Shown here: positions 41,011-49,230 of the stretch, piece by piece
Layout of the letters: each line of letters begins with the position of its first letter
Numbering within the stretch: the first letter of the stretch is position 1
NCBI GenBank assembly: GCA_036407095.1
Contig: DASWZV010000085.1
Span: forward strand, 62,001-126,000
DNA: 64,000 bases
Direction: 5' to 3'
Source: Gp6-AA40 sp036407095
GTDB lineage: Bacteria; Acidobacteriota; Vicinamibacteria; Vicinamibacterales; UBA2999
Notes under the pieces: generated by a model
What the model saw: the letters and a program-made list of their open reading frames with translations, nothing else
Database searches by the model: none
What the model was told of the DNA's origin: nothing
Position numbers and translations under genes: made by a program

Positions 41011-41485
41011 CCCCGGCGCGCGAACGACCGTCGGAAGCATCGAAATCGACTGGCCGTTTGCGTGGCTGACCGCCGCGATGTTCGCGCTCGTGTTCGGCCT
41101 GTCGTCGATTCCGGATCTCGATGACGCCTTTCAGGGTCCGATGTGGTCGTTCCTGGCCAATGCGATGCACGCCCCGCTATTCGGCGCTGTCGGGTTCTGC
41201 TGCTATCGCACGTTTTCAACCAGCCGTGTGCGTCCGGGCGTGATGCTCGCGGTCGCCTTCGTCGCTTCGGCCGCATACGCCGGGCTGGACGAATGGCATC
41301 AGTCATTCGTGGCGGGTCGCGACGCGACGCTGTCGGATTTCTTCGTGGACATTGCCGGCGTCGCCATCGCGCTGTTTCTGGTCGCGGGCGGATCGCGGCT
41401 GAGAGGCGCGCGGGCCCGCGCCGCGGCGCGCAACGCCCGCACGGACGCGGAGACGCCGCCGCACCGTCAGATCGAGACGCAGTGA
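40985..41485 (+). CDS. VanZ-like membrane protein
   Basis: 166 aa, GTG start inside the end of the FemAB gene (26-nt overlap). Four hydrophobic helices with the VanZ pattern: FALVFGLSSIPDLDD after helix 1, MHAPLFGAVGFCCYRTF, and AAYAGLDEWHQSFVAGRDATLSDFFVDIAGVAIALFLVAGG (conserved DE.HQ.F..GR..S..D). In XrtA systems a VanZ unit is often fused to, or next to, the exosortase; here it is alone. Its function in EPS loci is unknown. Confidence 0.85.
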   Translation: MSASTSSSNPGARTTVGSIEIDWPFAWLTAAMFALVFGLSSIPDLDDAFQGPMWSFLANAMHAPLFGAVGFCCYRTFSTSRVRPGVMLAVAFVASAAYAGLDEWHQSFVAGRDATLSDFFVDIAGVAIALFLVAGGSRLRGARARAAARNARTDAETPPHRQIETQ

Positions 41486-42744
41486 TGAATGTGCTCGTTA
41501 CGGATGGAAATCAGCGGGCTGCGCTGGCGATCACGCGATCACTGGGGCGGCGAGGCATGTCGGTCGTGGTCGGCGAGGAGGACCGCATTTCGCTGGCGGG
41601 AGCCTCTCGGTATTGCGCTCGCCCCGTGGTCTACCCGTCACCGTATCAGGACCCCGAGGCGTTCGAGCGTTTCATGTCGCGTCTGGTCGTGCGCGAGCGT
41701 CTGGACCTCGTCATACCGGTATCAGACGTCACCACGCATGCGATCGCGAAGAATCAGGACGCGTTGCGCGCGCACGCCGCGCTCGCGGTGCCGCCCTTCG
41801 ATGCGTTCGAACGGCTCACCGATAAAGCGAGCCTGATGCAGCGGGCGAGCAAATGCGGGATTCCGACGCCGGTCACCCACATCGTCGACGGGATCGCGGG
41901 ACTCCGATCGATTCAGGATCGGATCTCGTTCCCCGCCGTCGTCAAGCCGACGCGTTCGCGCATCAGGACCCCCGATGGCTGGCTGGGGGGACAGGTGCAC
42001 TACGCCTCCAATCAGACCGAGCTGCGGAGGCTGTACGGTGAGACGAGTTACCTCGCGTCCTACCCGTCGCTCATACAGGAACGGATCGTCGGCGCGGGTG
42101 TGGGTGTGTTCGTCCTCTGCGATCGCGGCCGCGTGATGACCGTGTTCCAGCACATGCGTGTGCGAGAGCGCCCGCCGTCGGGCGGTGTCAGCGTGCTGTC
42201 CGAGAGCCAGGCGGTGGACACGAACCTTCGCGAGCAGGCGACGCGACTGCTCGAGCCGCTCGGATGGCACGGCGTCGCGATGCTGGAATACAAACGGGAC
42301 CGTCGCACCGGAACACCGGTGCTGATGGAAGTGAACGGCAGGTTCTGGGGATCGCTGCAGCTGGCGATCGATGCGGGCGTCGATTTCCCGTTCATGAGTT
42401 GCGAGCTGGCGCTTGGACGCCGCGTCTCTCTACCGGCCAGCTACCGTGTCGGGCATCGCACCCGATGGTGGATCGGCGATCTCGATCATCTGCTGCTGCG
42501 CCTGCTGCAGCGCGATCGCGCCGTCGTCGAAGGCTCGTCGAAGCTGCATGCCGTTTTCGAGTTCATGCGATCGAGTGGGCCCGGGATTCGCAACGAAATC
42601 ATGCGGCTCGACGATCCGATGCCTGCGTGCCGTGAGCTGTGGCGCTACGCGTGCGACCTCTCGCGAGCAGCCGGGCGCCGCCTCCGACGGCCAATCCTCA
42701 GGGCGCGAGCGGGAGTCCGGTTCCGATTACAGCGAGAACGCTGA
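41485..42744 (+). CDS. ATP-grasp domain protein
   Basis: 419 aa, TGATG coupling. MNVLVTDGNQRAALAITRSLGRRGMSVVVGEED is the pre-ATP-grasp Rossmann part. LTDKASLMQRASKCGIPTPVTHIVD, FPAVVKPTRSR (ATP Lys), SLIQERIVGAGVGVFVL, and GWHGVAMLEYKRDRRTGTPVLMEVNGRFWGSLQLAIDAGVDFP hold the Glu/Asn Mg ligands. It is similar to carbamoyl-phosphate/carboxylate-amine ligase-like proteins found in EPS clusters. It probably ligates an amine to a carboxylate on the polymer or its precursor (inference). Confidence 0.85.
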   Translation: MNVLVTDGNQRAALAITRSLGRRGMSVVVGEEDRISLAGASRYCARPVVYPSPYQDPEAFERFMSRLVVRERLDLVIPVSDVTTHAIAKNQDALRAHAALAVPPFDAFERLTDKASLMQRASKCGIPTPVTHIVDGIAGLRSIQDRISFPAVVKPTRSRIRTPDGWLGGQVHYASNQTELRRLYGETSYLASYPSLIQERIVGAGVGVFVLCDRGRVMTVFQHMRVRERPPSGGVSVLSESQAVDTNLREQATRLLEPLGWHGVAMLEYKRDRRTGTPVLMEVNGRFWGSLQLAIDAGVDFPFMSCELALGRRVSLPASYRVGHRTRWWIGDLDHLLLRLLQRDRAVVEGSSKLHAVFEFMRSSGPGIRNEIMRLDDPMPACRELWRYACDLSRAAGRRLRRPILRARAGVRFRLQRER

Positions 42745-43949
42745 TGGCGTCGCGGGCTCTTGGCGCCATTCCGAAGACGCGATCGATCACGGAGCCGCTG
42801 CGAGTCTGCCACATCATCTCGGCGGACCTCTGGGCCGGTGCCGAAATGCAGCTCGCGTGCACGATGGCGTACCTCGTGGCGCAGCCGGAGATTGCGGTCT
42901 CGGCGGTGCTGCTCAACGACGGCCGGCTCGCCGACGAACTGCGCCGACTCCGCGTCCCGGTCACGGTGATCGACGAGACGCGCACCAGCACGCTCGGCAT
43001 TCTGCTGGGCCTCAGACGGATTCTTCGGGACCAGCCGTTCGATCTCGTACATGTCCACAAGTACAAGGATGGCGTGCTCGGCACCGTGGCGGCGCGTCTG
43101 GCCGGAGTGCCGCTGGTCGTTCGCACCATGCATGGCCTGGCCGAGCCGTTGCGCGGCTGGGACAACCTGAAGGCGCATGTCTACGAAAGGCTCGATCGAC
43201 TGACGCTGCAGTTCATGGCCAATCTCATCATCGCCGTCTCACAGCGGATGGCGCAGACGCTGTGGGAGACCGGGTACTGCCCCACGATGGTGACCTGCAT
43301 CCAGAACGGCCTTGATCTCGGTCAGGTGCGGGCGACGCGCGCGGCCGACGAGGTGCGGCGTGATCTCGGCGTGGGGCCGCGGTCTTTTTTCATCGGCACG
43401 GTCGGCCGGCTGTCGACCGTCAAGGGTCACGCGCATCTCCTGCGCGCTGCTCAGCGGATCGCCGACCGGGATCGCGGCGCACGGTTCCTCGTCGCGGGTG
43501 ATGGTCCGCTGCGCGGCGATCTGCTGGCGCAAGCCGCGGAACTGCAAATCGCCCACGCATGTCTCTTTCCGGGCGCGCGGCGCGACGTGTACGACGTGAT
43601 GGCCGCGCTGGATCTCTTCACGCTGCCGTCACTGAACGAAGGCATCCCGATGTCGCTGCTCGAGGCGATGGCCCTTGGCAAGCCGGTCGTGGCATCTGCC
43701 GTCGGCGGCATTCCTGAAGTGGTGCAGCATCGCGTCAACGGGCTGCTGGTTGCGCCCGGCGACGATCGTGCGCTTGCTGATGCCTGCCTTGAAATGATGC
43801 GCAACCGCGAGCTCGCGCGTGCGCTCGGTGCGCGCGCACGCCAGACGATCGAAGAGGCCTTTTCTCACGAACGCAGCGGATCGGCTCTGCTCAATGTCTA
43901 CGAAAGCATCGCGGCGACGGCGCCGCGGCGCGTGAGGCCATCACTGTGA
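42744..43949 (+). CDS. GT4-family glycosyltransferase
   Basis: 401 aa from the ATG at 42744. GT-B fold: LRVCHIISADLWAGAEMQLACTMAYL, VHVHKYKDGVLGTVAARLAGVPLVVRTMHGL, IIAVSQRMAQTL, IQNGLDLGQV, FIGTVGRLSTVKGHAHLLRAAQRI, RFLVAGDGPLR, and LFTLPSLNEGIPMSLLEAMALGKPVVASAVGGIPEVV with the E-x7-E motif. A cytoplasmic retaining transferase extending the lipid-linked repeat unit. Start and end overlap its neighbours by 1 and 4 nt. Confidence 0.9.
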   Translation: MASRALGAIPKTRSITEPLRVCHIISADLWAGAEMQLACTMAYLVAQPEIAVSAVLLNDGRLADELRRLRVPVTVIDETRTSTLGILLGLRRILRDQPFDLVHVHKYKDGVLGTVAARLAGVPLVVRTMHGLAEPLRGWDNLKAHVYERLDRLTLQFMANLIIAVSQRMAQTLWETGYCPTMVTCIQNGLDLGQVRATRAADEVRRDLGVGPRSFFIGTVGRLSTVKGHAHLLRAAQRIADRDRGARFLVAGDGPLRGDLLAQAAELQIAHACLFPGARRDVYDVMAALDLFTLPSLNEGIPMSLLEAMALGKPVVASAVGGIPEVVQHRVNGLLVAPGDDRALADACLEMMRNRELARALGARARQTIEEAFSHERSGSALLNVYESIAATAPRRVRPSL

Positions 43950-44602
43950 ACTCAATCGACGGCAGTTCGTCCCTGCTTGAACACGGATCGGACACTCGTC
44001 CCGGCACGCTCGCGCTCTTCACGACGATCGTGCGCTTCGTCGCGGTTCGTGCGAAGGAGAAGTTCACACATCGCGTCGCGCGACAGGCCATGCGACGTCT
44101 GCGGAGGGATCCGGCAACGCTGCAGCGCGCCCTGCGACCGGCGCGACAGGTGCTGATCGTCTGTCACGGCAACATCATTCGAAGCGCATTTGCGGCACAC
44201 CTGCTGCAGCGGCTGCTCGGGGCCCGATGCCGCGTGCGGATCGCGTCGGCGGGTCTCGAGGCGACGCCCGGGCGGCCGCCTCATCCCAGCGCGCTTCGGC
44301 TCGCACGCCGGCTGCGCATCGATCTCAGCCGTCACGCCGCGTCACGCGTCTCGCTCGACGACATCCGGGCGAGCGACGTCGTGTTCGCCGTGGACGTGCC
44401 CCAGTTTGCGGCGCTCAGCACGCGGTTTCCCGCCGCCCGCGACAAGATGTTTCCCCTCACCTGCCTCGCGCCATCGACGCCGCTCGAGATAGCGGATCCG
44501 ATCAACGGCGATGACACGGCGTTCGAGGTCTGCTTCGCTCACATCATCCGCGCCATCGATCCCATTCGTCGCGCCATTGCCGGATCCGCAACGAGCCGCT
44601 GA
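43946..44602 (+). CDS. Low-molecular-weight protein tyrosine phosphatase with N-terminal extension
   Basis: 218 aa, GTG start. The catalytic loop VLIVCHGNIIRSAFAAHLLQ (C-x5-R-S) is at about residue 73, followed by RVRIASAGLEATPGRPPHPSAL, DLSRHAASRVSLDDIRASDVVFAVD and LEIADPINGDD with the general-acid Asp. The ~65 residues before the domain are extra compared with Wzb/YwlE; they are basic and partly hydrophobic (LALFTTIVRFVAVRAKEKFTHRVARQAMRRL) and might dock it to membrane or partner. The expected substrate is the BY-kinase at 35259. Confidence 0.88.
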   Translation: MNSIDGSSSLLEHGSDTRPGTLALFTTIVRFVAVRAKEKFTHRVARQAMRRLRRDPATLQRALRPARQVLIVCHGNIIRSAFAAHLLQRLLGARCRVRIASAGLEATPGRPPHPSALRLARRLRIDLSRHAASRVSLDDIRASDVVFAVDVPQFAALSTRFPAARDKMFPLTCLAPSTPLEIADPINGDDTAFEVCFAHIIRAIDPIRRAIAGSATSR

Positions 44603-45441
44603 TGCGTACCCTCAAGCACCTGCTCGGTCGGAGTCTCTTCGCCATTCGCCTCGATGCGCTGCTGATGCGAAACGAGGCGGTCGTCGTCGCGTTTCACCGC
44701 GTGCGCGACGACACGGACGTCTCGGATTCGTTGACCGTCGACACCCGCACGTTCGAGTCGTACTGCCGGTTCTTCAAACGCTTCTTCAACGTGGTCCCGC
44801 TGCCGAAACTCGTGTCGATGCTCGAGCACGGCCGGCCGCCGAACCGCGCGCTGGCGATCACGTTCGACGACGGGTATCGCGACAACTTCATCAACGCGAC
44901 GCCGATCCTGGAGCGGTACTCGTTACCCGCGACATTCTTCGTCGTCTCGAGATGGATCGGCACCAGCACGGTGCCGTTCTGGGACCTGGCCCGGGGGGTC
45001 GACTACCCGTTGATGACCTGGGAGGACGTTCGAACGCTCCATCAGCGCGGCTTCGACATCGGCGCGCACACGCGGACGCACGTCGATCTGGGGACGATGA
45101 TCGGCGGTCCCGCCCGTCAGGAGATCGAGGGCGCGCGCGAGGATCTGCAGGGAGCGCTCAACGCCCCAATCGAGTCGTTCGCGTATCCATTCGGCGGCCG
45201 CGAGCATCTGACGCCGGCAAATCGTCAGCTCGTCAAGGCCGCGGGGTTCCGCTGCTGCTGCTCCGGTTTCGGAGGGACGGTGACGCGACGGACCGACCCG
45301 TTTCAACTCCCGCGGGTACCGATCTCGACCTGGCACCAGTATCCGTATCAATTCGGGTTTGACGTGGTGCTGGGCCGGAGCGTCGCACCCGCCGCCCGCG
45401 AGGAACCGTGCTGCGAAACGTCGGAAGCAACTGGGTACTGA
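44602..45441 (+). CDS. Polysaccharide deacetylase (NodB-like)
   Basis: 279 aa. VVVAFHRVRDDTDVSDSLTVDTRTFESYCRFFKRFFNVVPLPKLVSML leads to ALAITFDDGYRDNFINATPIL (metal Asp pair), PATFFVVSRWIGT, FDIGAHTRTHVDLGTM (His-x3-His) and ESFAYPFGGREHLTPANRQLVKAAGFRCCCSGFGGTV. It belongs to the family found in glycan clusters that de-N-acetylates sugar residues. It is the second of three deacetylases in this locus. It overlaps the flippase gene by 34 nt. Confidence 0.88.
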   Translation: MRTLKHLLGRSLFAIRLDALLMRNEAVVVAFHRVRDDTDVSDSLTVDTRTFESYCRFFKRFFNVVPLPKLVSMLEHGRPPNRALAITFDDGYRDNFINATPILERYSLPATFFVVSRWIGTSTVPFWDLARGVDYPLMTWEDVRTLHQRGFDIGAHTRTHVDLGTMIGGPARQEIEGAREDLQGALNAPIESFAYPFGGREHLTPANRQLVKAAGFRCCCSGFGGTVTRRTDPFQLPRVPISTWHQYPYQFGFDVVLGRSVAPAAREEPCCETSEATGY

Positions 45442-46913
45442 CCGTCCTCACCGTCCTGGTGAGTTACGTGCTGACGCCGTTCGTGGTGCACTCGCTCGGA
45501 CGGGAAGGCTATGGCACATGGACGCTCGTGAACGCGTTGACCGGCTATCTCGGTCTCGTGACGCTGGGCGTCCCGATGGCGTGCATGCGTTTCGTCGCGC
45601 AGCACGTCAGCCTCAAGGAATGGACCAAGGCGAACCAGACGATCGGCACCTGCGCCGGGCTCTACCTGATGCTCGGCGGGGCCGCGCTCGTGATCGGTGG
45701 CGGGTTGTGGGTCGCCTTCCTCTTCTACGACATCCCGGCGTCATACCGGGCCGACGCGTATCTCGCCTTCGGGATGATGGTGCTGTATGTCGGGCTGAGC
45801 TTCTTCAGCCTGCTGCCCGAAGGCATCATGTTCGCGCACCACGATTTCGTACCCCGGAATCTGGTGCGGATCTCCGGCGTGTTCCTGCGCCTTGGACTGA
45901 CGTTCGCGTTGCTGCGGTATCGTCCCTCGCTCTCGTCGCTGGCCGCGATTCAGCTGATCGGACTCGCATTCGATTTCTTCACGTCGCTGACGATCATCCG
46001 CGTCCGTTACACGAATCTCCGCATTGATCTCCGATTGTTCGACTGGGCCACGCTGCGGCGGGTCTTGTCGTTCAGCCTGTTCGTCCTGCTGATGGCGGCG
46101 GGCGCACGTCTGAGCTTCGAAACCGACGCGCTCGTGATCGGCTCGCTGCTCGGTGTGGCCTTCATTCCGGCGTACTCGTTTGCCAACAGCCTGGTCGTCT
46201 ATCTCGTCGAGTTCATTGTCGGCATTGCCGCAGTGGTCTCGCCGATGGCGACCGCGCTCTCGAGCCAGAGCAGAGACGAGGAACTGCAACAGATGTATCT
46301 GAAGTGGTCCAAGGCCGCGCTCTCGATCACGATTGCGGCTGGTCTCTTCCTCATCGTCCTGGGACCGCGTTTCATCGGCTGGTGGATTGGACCCGAGTAC
46401 GAAGAGCCCTCGGGGAGCGTCCTCCTGCCGCTGATGGTGTCGTGCTTCGTGTTTCTGCCGGCTCGCGGCGTCGCGGTGCCGATTCTGATGGGGCTGGGCA
46501 AGGCGCGCATCCCAACCATCACGTTTCTCGTTGCCGGCGTCGCGAACCTCGTCATGAGTGCGCTGCTCGCGCGGCCCTACGGCCTGTTCGGCGTGGCGAT
46601 TGGAACCGCGATTCCCAACGCCATCTTCGGGCTGATCGTGATCGCCGAAACCTGTCGCGTGTTGAATCTGTCGATGTTCAGCTATGCGCGCTACGTTCTG
46701 CCGCGGGCCACGGTTGGTGCGTTGCCGATGCTGGCGCTGCTCGTCTGGTTCAAAGCCGCGCTCGGCGTCAGCACCTTCGCCGGCCTGGCAACGGCTGGAG
46801 CCGCGATGGTGATTGCCTTCGGATTCATCTGGGTGCTGTTCGTGTATCGCGACGATCCGTACGTCGATGTCTGGTCGCCGATTGTCCGCTTCCGCGGGTG
46901 GAGCCGGGCGTGA
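45408..46913 (+). CDS. wzx: Polysaccharide flippase (Wzx/MATE-like)
   Basis: 501 aa, GTG start. About 12-14 transmembrane helices; VGSNWVLTVLTVLVSYVLTPFVVHSLGREGYGTWTLVNALTGYLGLVTLGVPMACMRFVAQ is the typical polysaccharide-transport N-terminus. Also YVLPRATVGALPMLALLVWF and ILMGLGKARIPTITFLVAGVANLVMSALLA. It is expected to flip lipid-linked repeat units to the periplasmic face, which makes the locus Wzx/Wzy dependent. The symbol states the family role only. Confidence 0.88.
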   Translation: MLRNVGSNWVLTVLTVLVSYVLTPFVVHSLGREGYGTWTLVNALTGYLGLVTLGVPMACMRFVAQHVSLKEWTKANQTIGTCAGLYLMLGGAALVIGGGLWVAFLFYDIPASYRADAYLAFGMMVLYVGLSFFSLLPEGIMFAHHDFVPRNLVRISGVFLRLGLTFALLRYRPSLSSLAAIQLIGLAFDFFTSLTIIRVRYTNLRIDLRLFDWATLRRVLSFSLFVLLMAAGARLSFETDALVIGSLLGVAFIPAYSFANSLVVYLVEFIVGIAAVVSPMATALSSQSRDEELQQMYLKWSKAALSITIAAGLFLIVLGPRFIGWWIGPEYEEPSGSVLLPLMVSCFVFLPARGVAVPILMGLGKARIPTITFLVAGVANLVMSALLARPYGLFGVAIGTAIPNAIFGLIVIAETCRVLNLSMFSYARYVLPRATVGALPMLALLVWFKAALGVSTFAGLATAGAAMVIAFGFIWVLFVYRDDPYVDVWSPIVRFRGWSRA

Positions 46914-48091
46914 GCACTGCACCGATCGTCACGACCAAGCCGGCAGCGCCGCCAACCGATGCGAGGTGTCGCAGCGGGCTGACGATCGAGCATCGCAGCG
47001 ATCTGTCGTGGACGACCGATGATGTGCTTGCGCTCGAGAAGCTGATCGAGGCGCGTCCTCACGTCGGCGTGTTTCTGACGCGTTCGTGGCTCTCGGGCCT
47101 GTTTGCCGAGCCGCCGAATGGGTCTCAGCCCTCGGTGCTGCTCTTGCGCCAAGCCGGCGTGCTCCGAGGCATCGTGCCGCTGGCGATCCGGCAGATGATC
47201 ATGCATACGCGCGTGTCGCTGCTCGGTGGGGGACACGGATCGGATCGCGTCGATCTGCTGACGGCTCGTGGGTACGAGGGTGCCTGCGCGGATCGCGTCA
47301 TCGAATGGCTCGAAAGCGAATTTCCCCGGGGCTTCGTGCTCGAACTGCGCGATGTCCCTGGCGATTCGTCGTTGTGGGGAGCGATCGGACGCGCGACCGC
47401 CGAGCGGCGGCCCCGGCTCGTGCTCGCGCCTCGCGAAGTCTATACGCTGCCGTATCTCCCGCTTCAGCCGCCGGCCGGGGCCCCCGTCCCGACCGACGTT
47501 GAATCGCAGGAGCGCCATCAACGATGGCTCGAGCGCAAGTGTCGCCTCCGCATCGAAACGTTGACGGATGCAGACGATGTGCGTCAGTCGTTCGGAGTGC
47601 TCGCGGGCCTGCTGCGCGCCCGCTGGGGCAGCGAGCACTCGGTGCTCGAGAGCCCGCGCGCGCAGCGCTTCCACCTGCGGGTGCTCCCGCTGCTGCTGCG
47701 CGAAGGCCGTCTGCGGATGGTGCGTCTGCTCGGCGACATGCGGCCGATCGCCGTGTTCTACGGACTCGCGAGTCGGAACGATATCGGCGCACCGTGGGCA
47801 ACGCCAGGTGCGCGCTGGTGGGGCTATTACCTGGCTGGCTACGATCGCGAGTGGGCCGGGCGGATCCACCTCGGGCGGCTCGCGCTCGCGGCCGCGATCG
47901 ATCTCGCGGTGAAGGAAGGCGCGACCGATTTCGACTTCCTCAAGGGACCCGAACGCGTGAAGTATCTCTGGCCTGTGCGCGAGCGCGTCACCGTGGATGC
48001 CGATGTGTATTCACGCGCGATCGGTCCTCGTCTGACCTGCGCCACCCGCGCGGCACGCGCGGCGGTCGCCGCGCTCGTTCGAACGACATGA
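46910..48091 (+). CDS. GNAT/BcsL-like acetyltransferase-fold protein
   Basis: 393 aa, GTG start overlapping the flippase stop. VFLTRSWLSGLFAEPPNGSQPSVLLLRQAGVLRGIVPLAIR and LLGGGHGSDRVDLLTARGYEGACADRVIEWL are typical of the CelD/BcsL-like group. The C-terminal GNAT_6 block is LRARWGSEHSVLESPRAQRFHLRVLPLLLREGRLRMVRLLGDMRPIAVFYGLA, YYLAGYDREWAGRIHLGRLALAAAIDLAVKEGATDFDFLKGPERVKYLW. It is predicted to acylate sugars in EPS assembly. Confidence 0.85.
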   Translation: MSTAPIVTTKPAAPPTDARCRSGLTIEHRSDLSWTTDDVLALEKLIEARPHVGVFLTRSWLSGLFAEPPNGSQPSVLLLRQAGVLRGIVPLAIRQMIMHTRVSLLGGGHGSDRVDLLTARGYEGACADRVIEWLESEFPRGFVLELRDVPGDSSLWGAIGRATAERRPRLVLAPREVYTLPYLPLQPPAGAPVPTDVESQERHQRWLERKCRLRIETLTDADDVRQSFGVLAGLLRARWGSEHSVLESPRAQRFHLRVLPLLLREGRLRMVRLLGDMRPIAVFYGLASRNDIGAPWATPGARWWGYYLAGYDREWAGRIHLGRLALAAAIDLAVKEGATDFDFLKGPERVKYLWPVRERVTVDADVYSRAIGPRLTCATRAARAAVAALVRTT

Positions 48092-49230
48092 ACGCTCAAT
48101 TCGACGTCGTCGAGCCGCGAACCTCGTCAGGCATCAGGGGCTTCGTCCCAGGGGACATCCCCCAGGTGGCGCGATTGCACGCGCGTGTGTGGCCGAACCC
48201 TGACTGCACGCTCGACATGTACGAGGACTACTTCCAGCGCGTGTTCGTCGACAACCCTGAGGCCGACGAGTCGCTGCCGTCGCTCGTCTCCGAGGACGAG
48301 CGCGGTCGAATCGTGGCGTTCATCGGCGTCGTGCCGCGTCGCGTGGTGCTCGGTCAACGCGCCTACCTCGCCGCGTTGTCCTCGCAGTTCATCGTCGAAC
48401 CCGAGGGGCCGGCGGCGTTCGTGGCCCTTCGCATCCTCCGCGCGTATTTCGACGGGCCACAGGACGTGTCGATCGCAGATGAGGCGACCGATGCGGCGCG
48501 CCGATTGTGGTTGGGCCTCGGCGGAACGACCGCGCCGTTTCTCAGCATGTATTGGACTCGCGTGCTGCGGCCCGCGCGATATGCGACGTCATTGCTGCGC
48601 GCGCGCCAGCGGTGGGCGTGGCTGGCGCGGGTTGCTGCGCCCGGTGCGGTCGCTGCAGACGCGGTCGCTGCCCGTCTTCCGGGAACGCCGTTCCGCCAGT
48701 CGAGCGATCCGGTGCCGGTCGACAGGCTGACGACCGCGGCGGTCATGAACCACTCCGACGAGTTCTGCGACGGGTCAAGACTCAGCGTGCGACATGACGA
48801 GCGTTCGTTCCAATGGCTGCTGGAGCGAACCGCACACGTCAGCGTGAACCGCGAGCCGATCAGCGGGGTGGTGACTCGGAGCGGCCAGATGCGCGGATGG
48901 TATGTCGGGGCGCTCGACGGCGGCGGGCACTGCGATCTCGTCCATCTTGCCGCCGCTCGGACGTCTCATCGGGTGGTACTCGATCAGTTGTTTCATCACG
49001 CCGGTACGCGCGGAGCGCTCGCTGTCACGGGGCGAATCGATCCGCCGTTCATGGAGGCACTGTCGGACAGCGGTTGTCTCTTCCATCGACGTGGGCCCTG
49101 GCTGCTCGTCCGGACGCCCCGTCCCGAGATTCTGCACGCGTTCGAGTCGGGCCACGCCTGCTTCGCCCGCATCGACGGCGAGTGGGCGCTGAGGCTCTCG
49201 GCATCGCGCGCGAGAGGAGCCGTTGCATGA
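48088..49230 (+). CDS. GNAT N-acetyltransferase-like protein
   Basis: 380 aa, ATGA coupled. The N-terminal GNAT motif is IRGFVPGDIPQVARLHARVWPNPDCTLDMYEDYFQRVFVDNP, GRIVAFIGVVPRRVVLGQRAYLAALSSQFIVEPEGPAAFVALRILRAYF. A second, weaker GNAT-like half spans about 215-370 (LSVRHDERSFQWLLERTAHVSVNREPISGVVTR, AGTRGALAVTGRIDPPFMEALSDSGCLF). It is similar in style to the preceding gene but only weakly related in sequence. Acyl donor and acceptor are unknown. Confidence 0.75.
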   Translation: MNAQFDVVEPRTSSGIRGFVPGDIPQVARLHARVWPNPDCTLDMYEDYFQRVFVDNPEADESLPSLVSEDERGRIVAFIGVVPRRVVLGQRAYLAALSSQFIVEPEGPAAFVALRILRAYFDGPQDVSIADEATDAARRLWLGLGGTTAPFLSMYWTRVLRPARYATSLLRARQRWAWLARVAAPGAVAADAVAARLPGTPFRQSSDPVPVDRLTTAAVMNHSDEFCDGSRLSVRHDERSFQWLLERTAHVSVNREPISGVVTRSGQMRGWYVGALDGGGHCDLVHLAAARTSHRVVLDQLFHHAGTRGALAVTGRIDPPFMEALSDSGCLFHRRGPWLLVRTPRPEILHAFESGHACFARIDGEWALRLSASRARGAVA

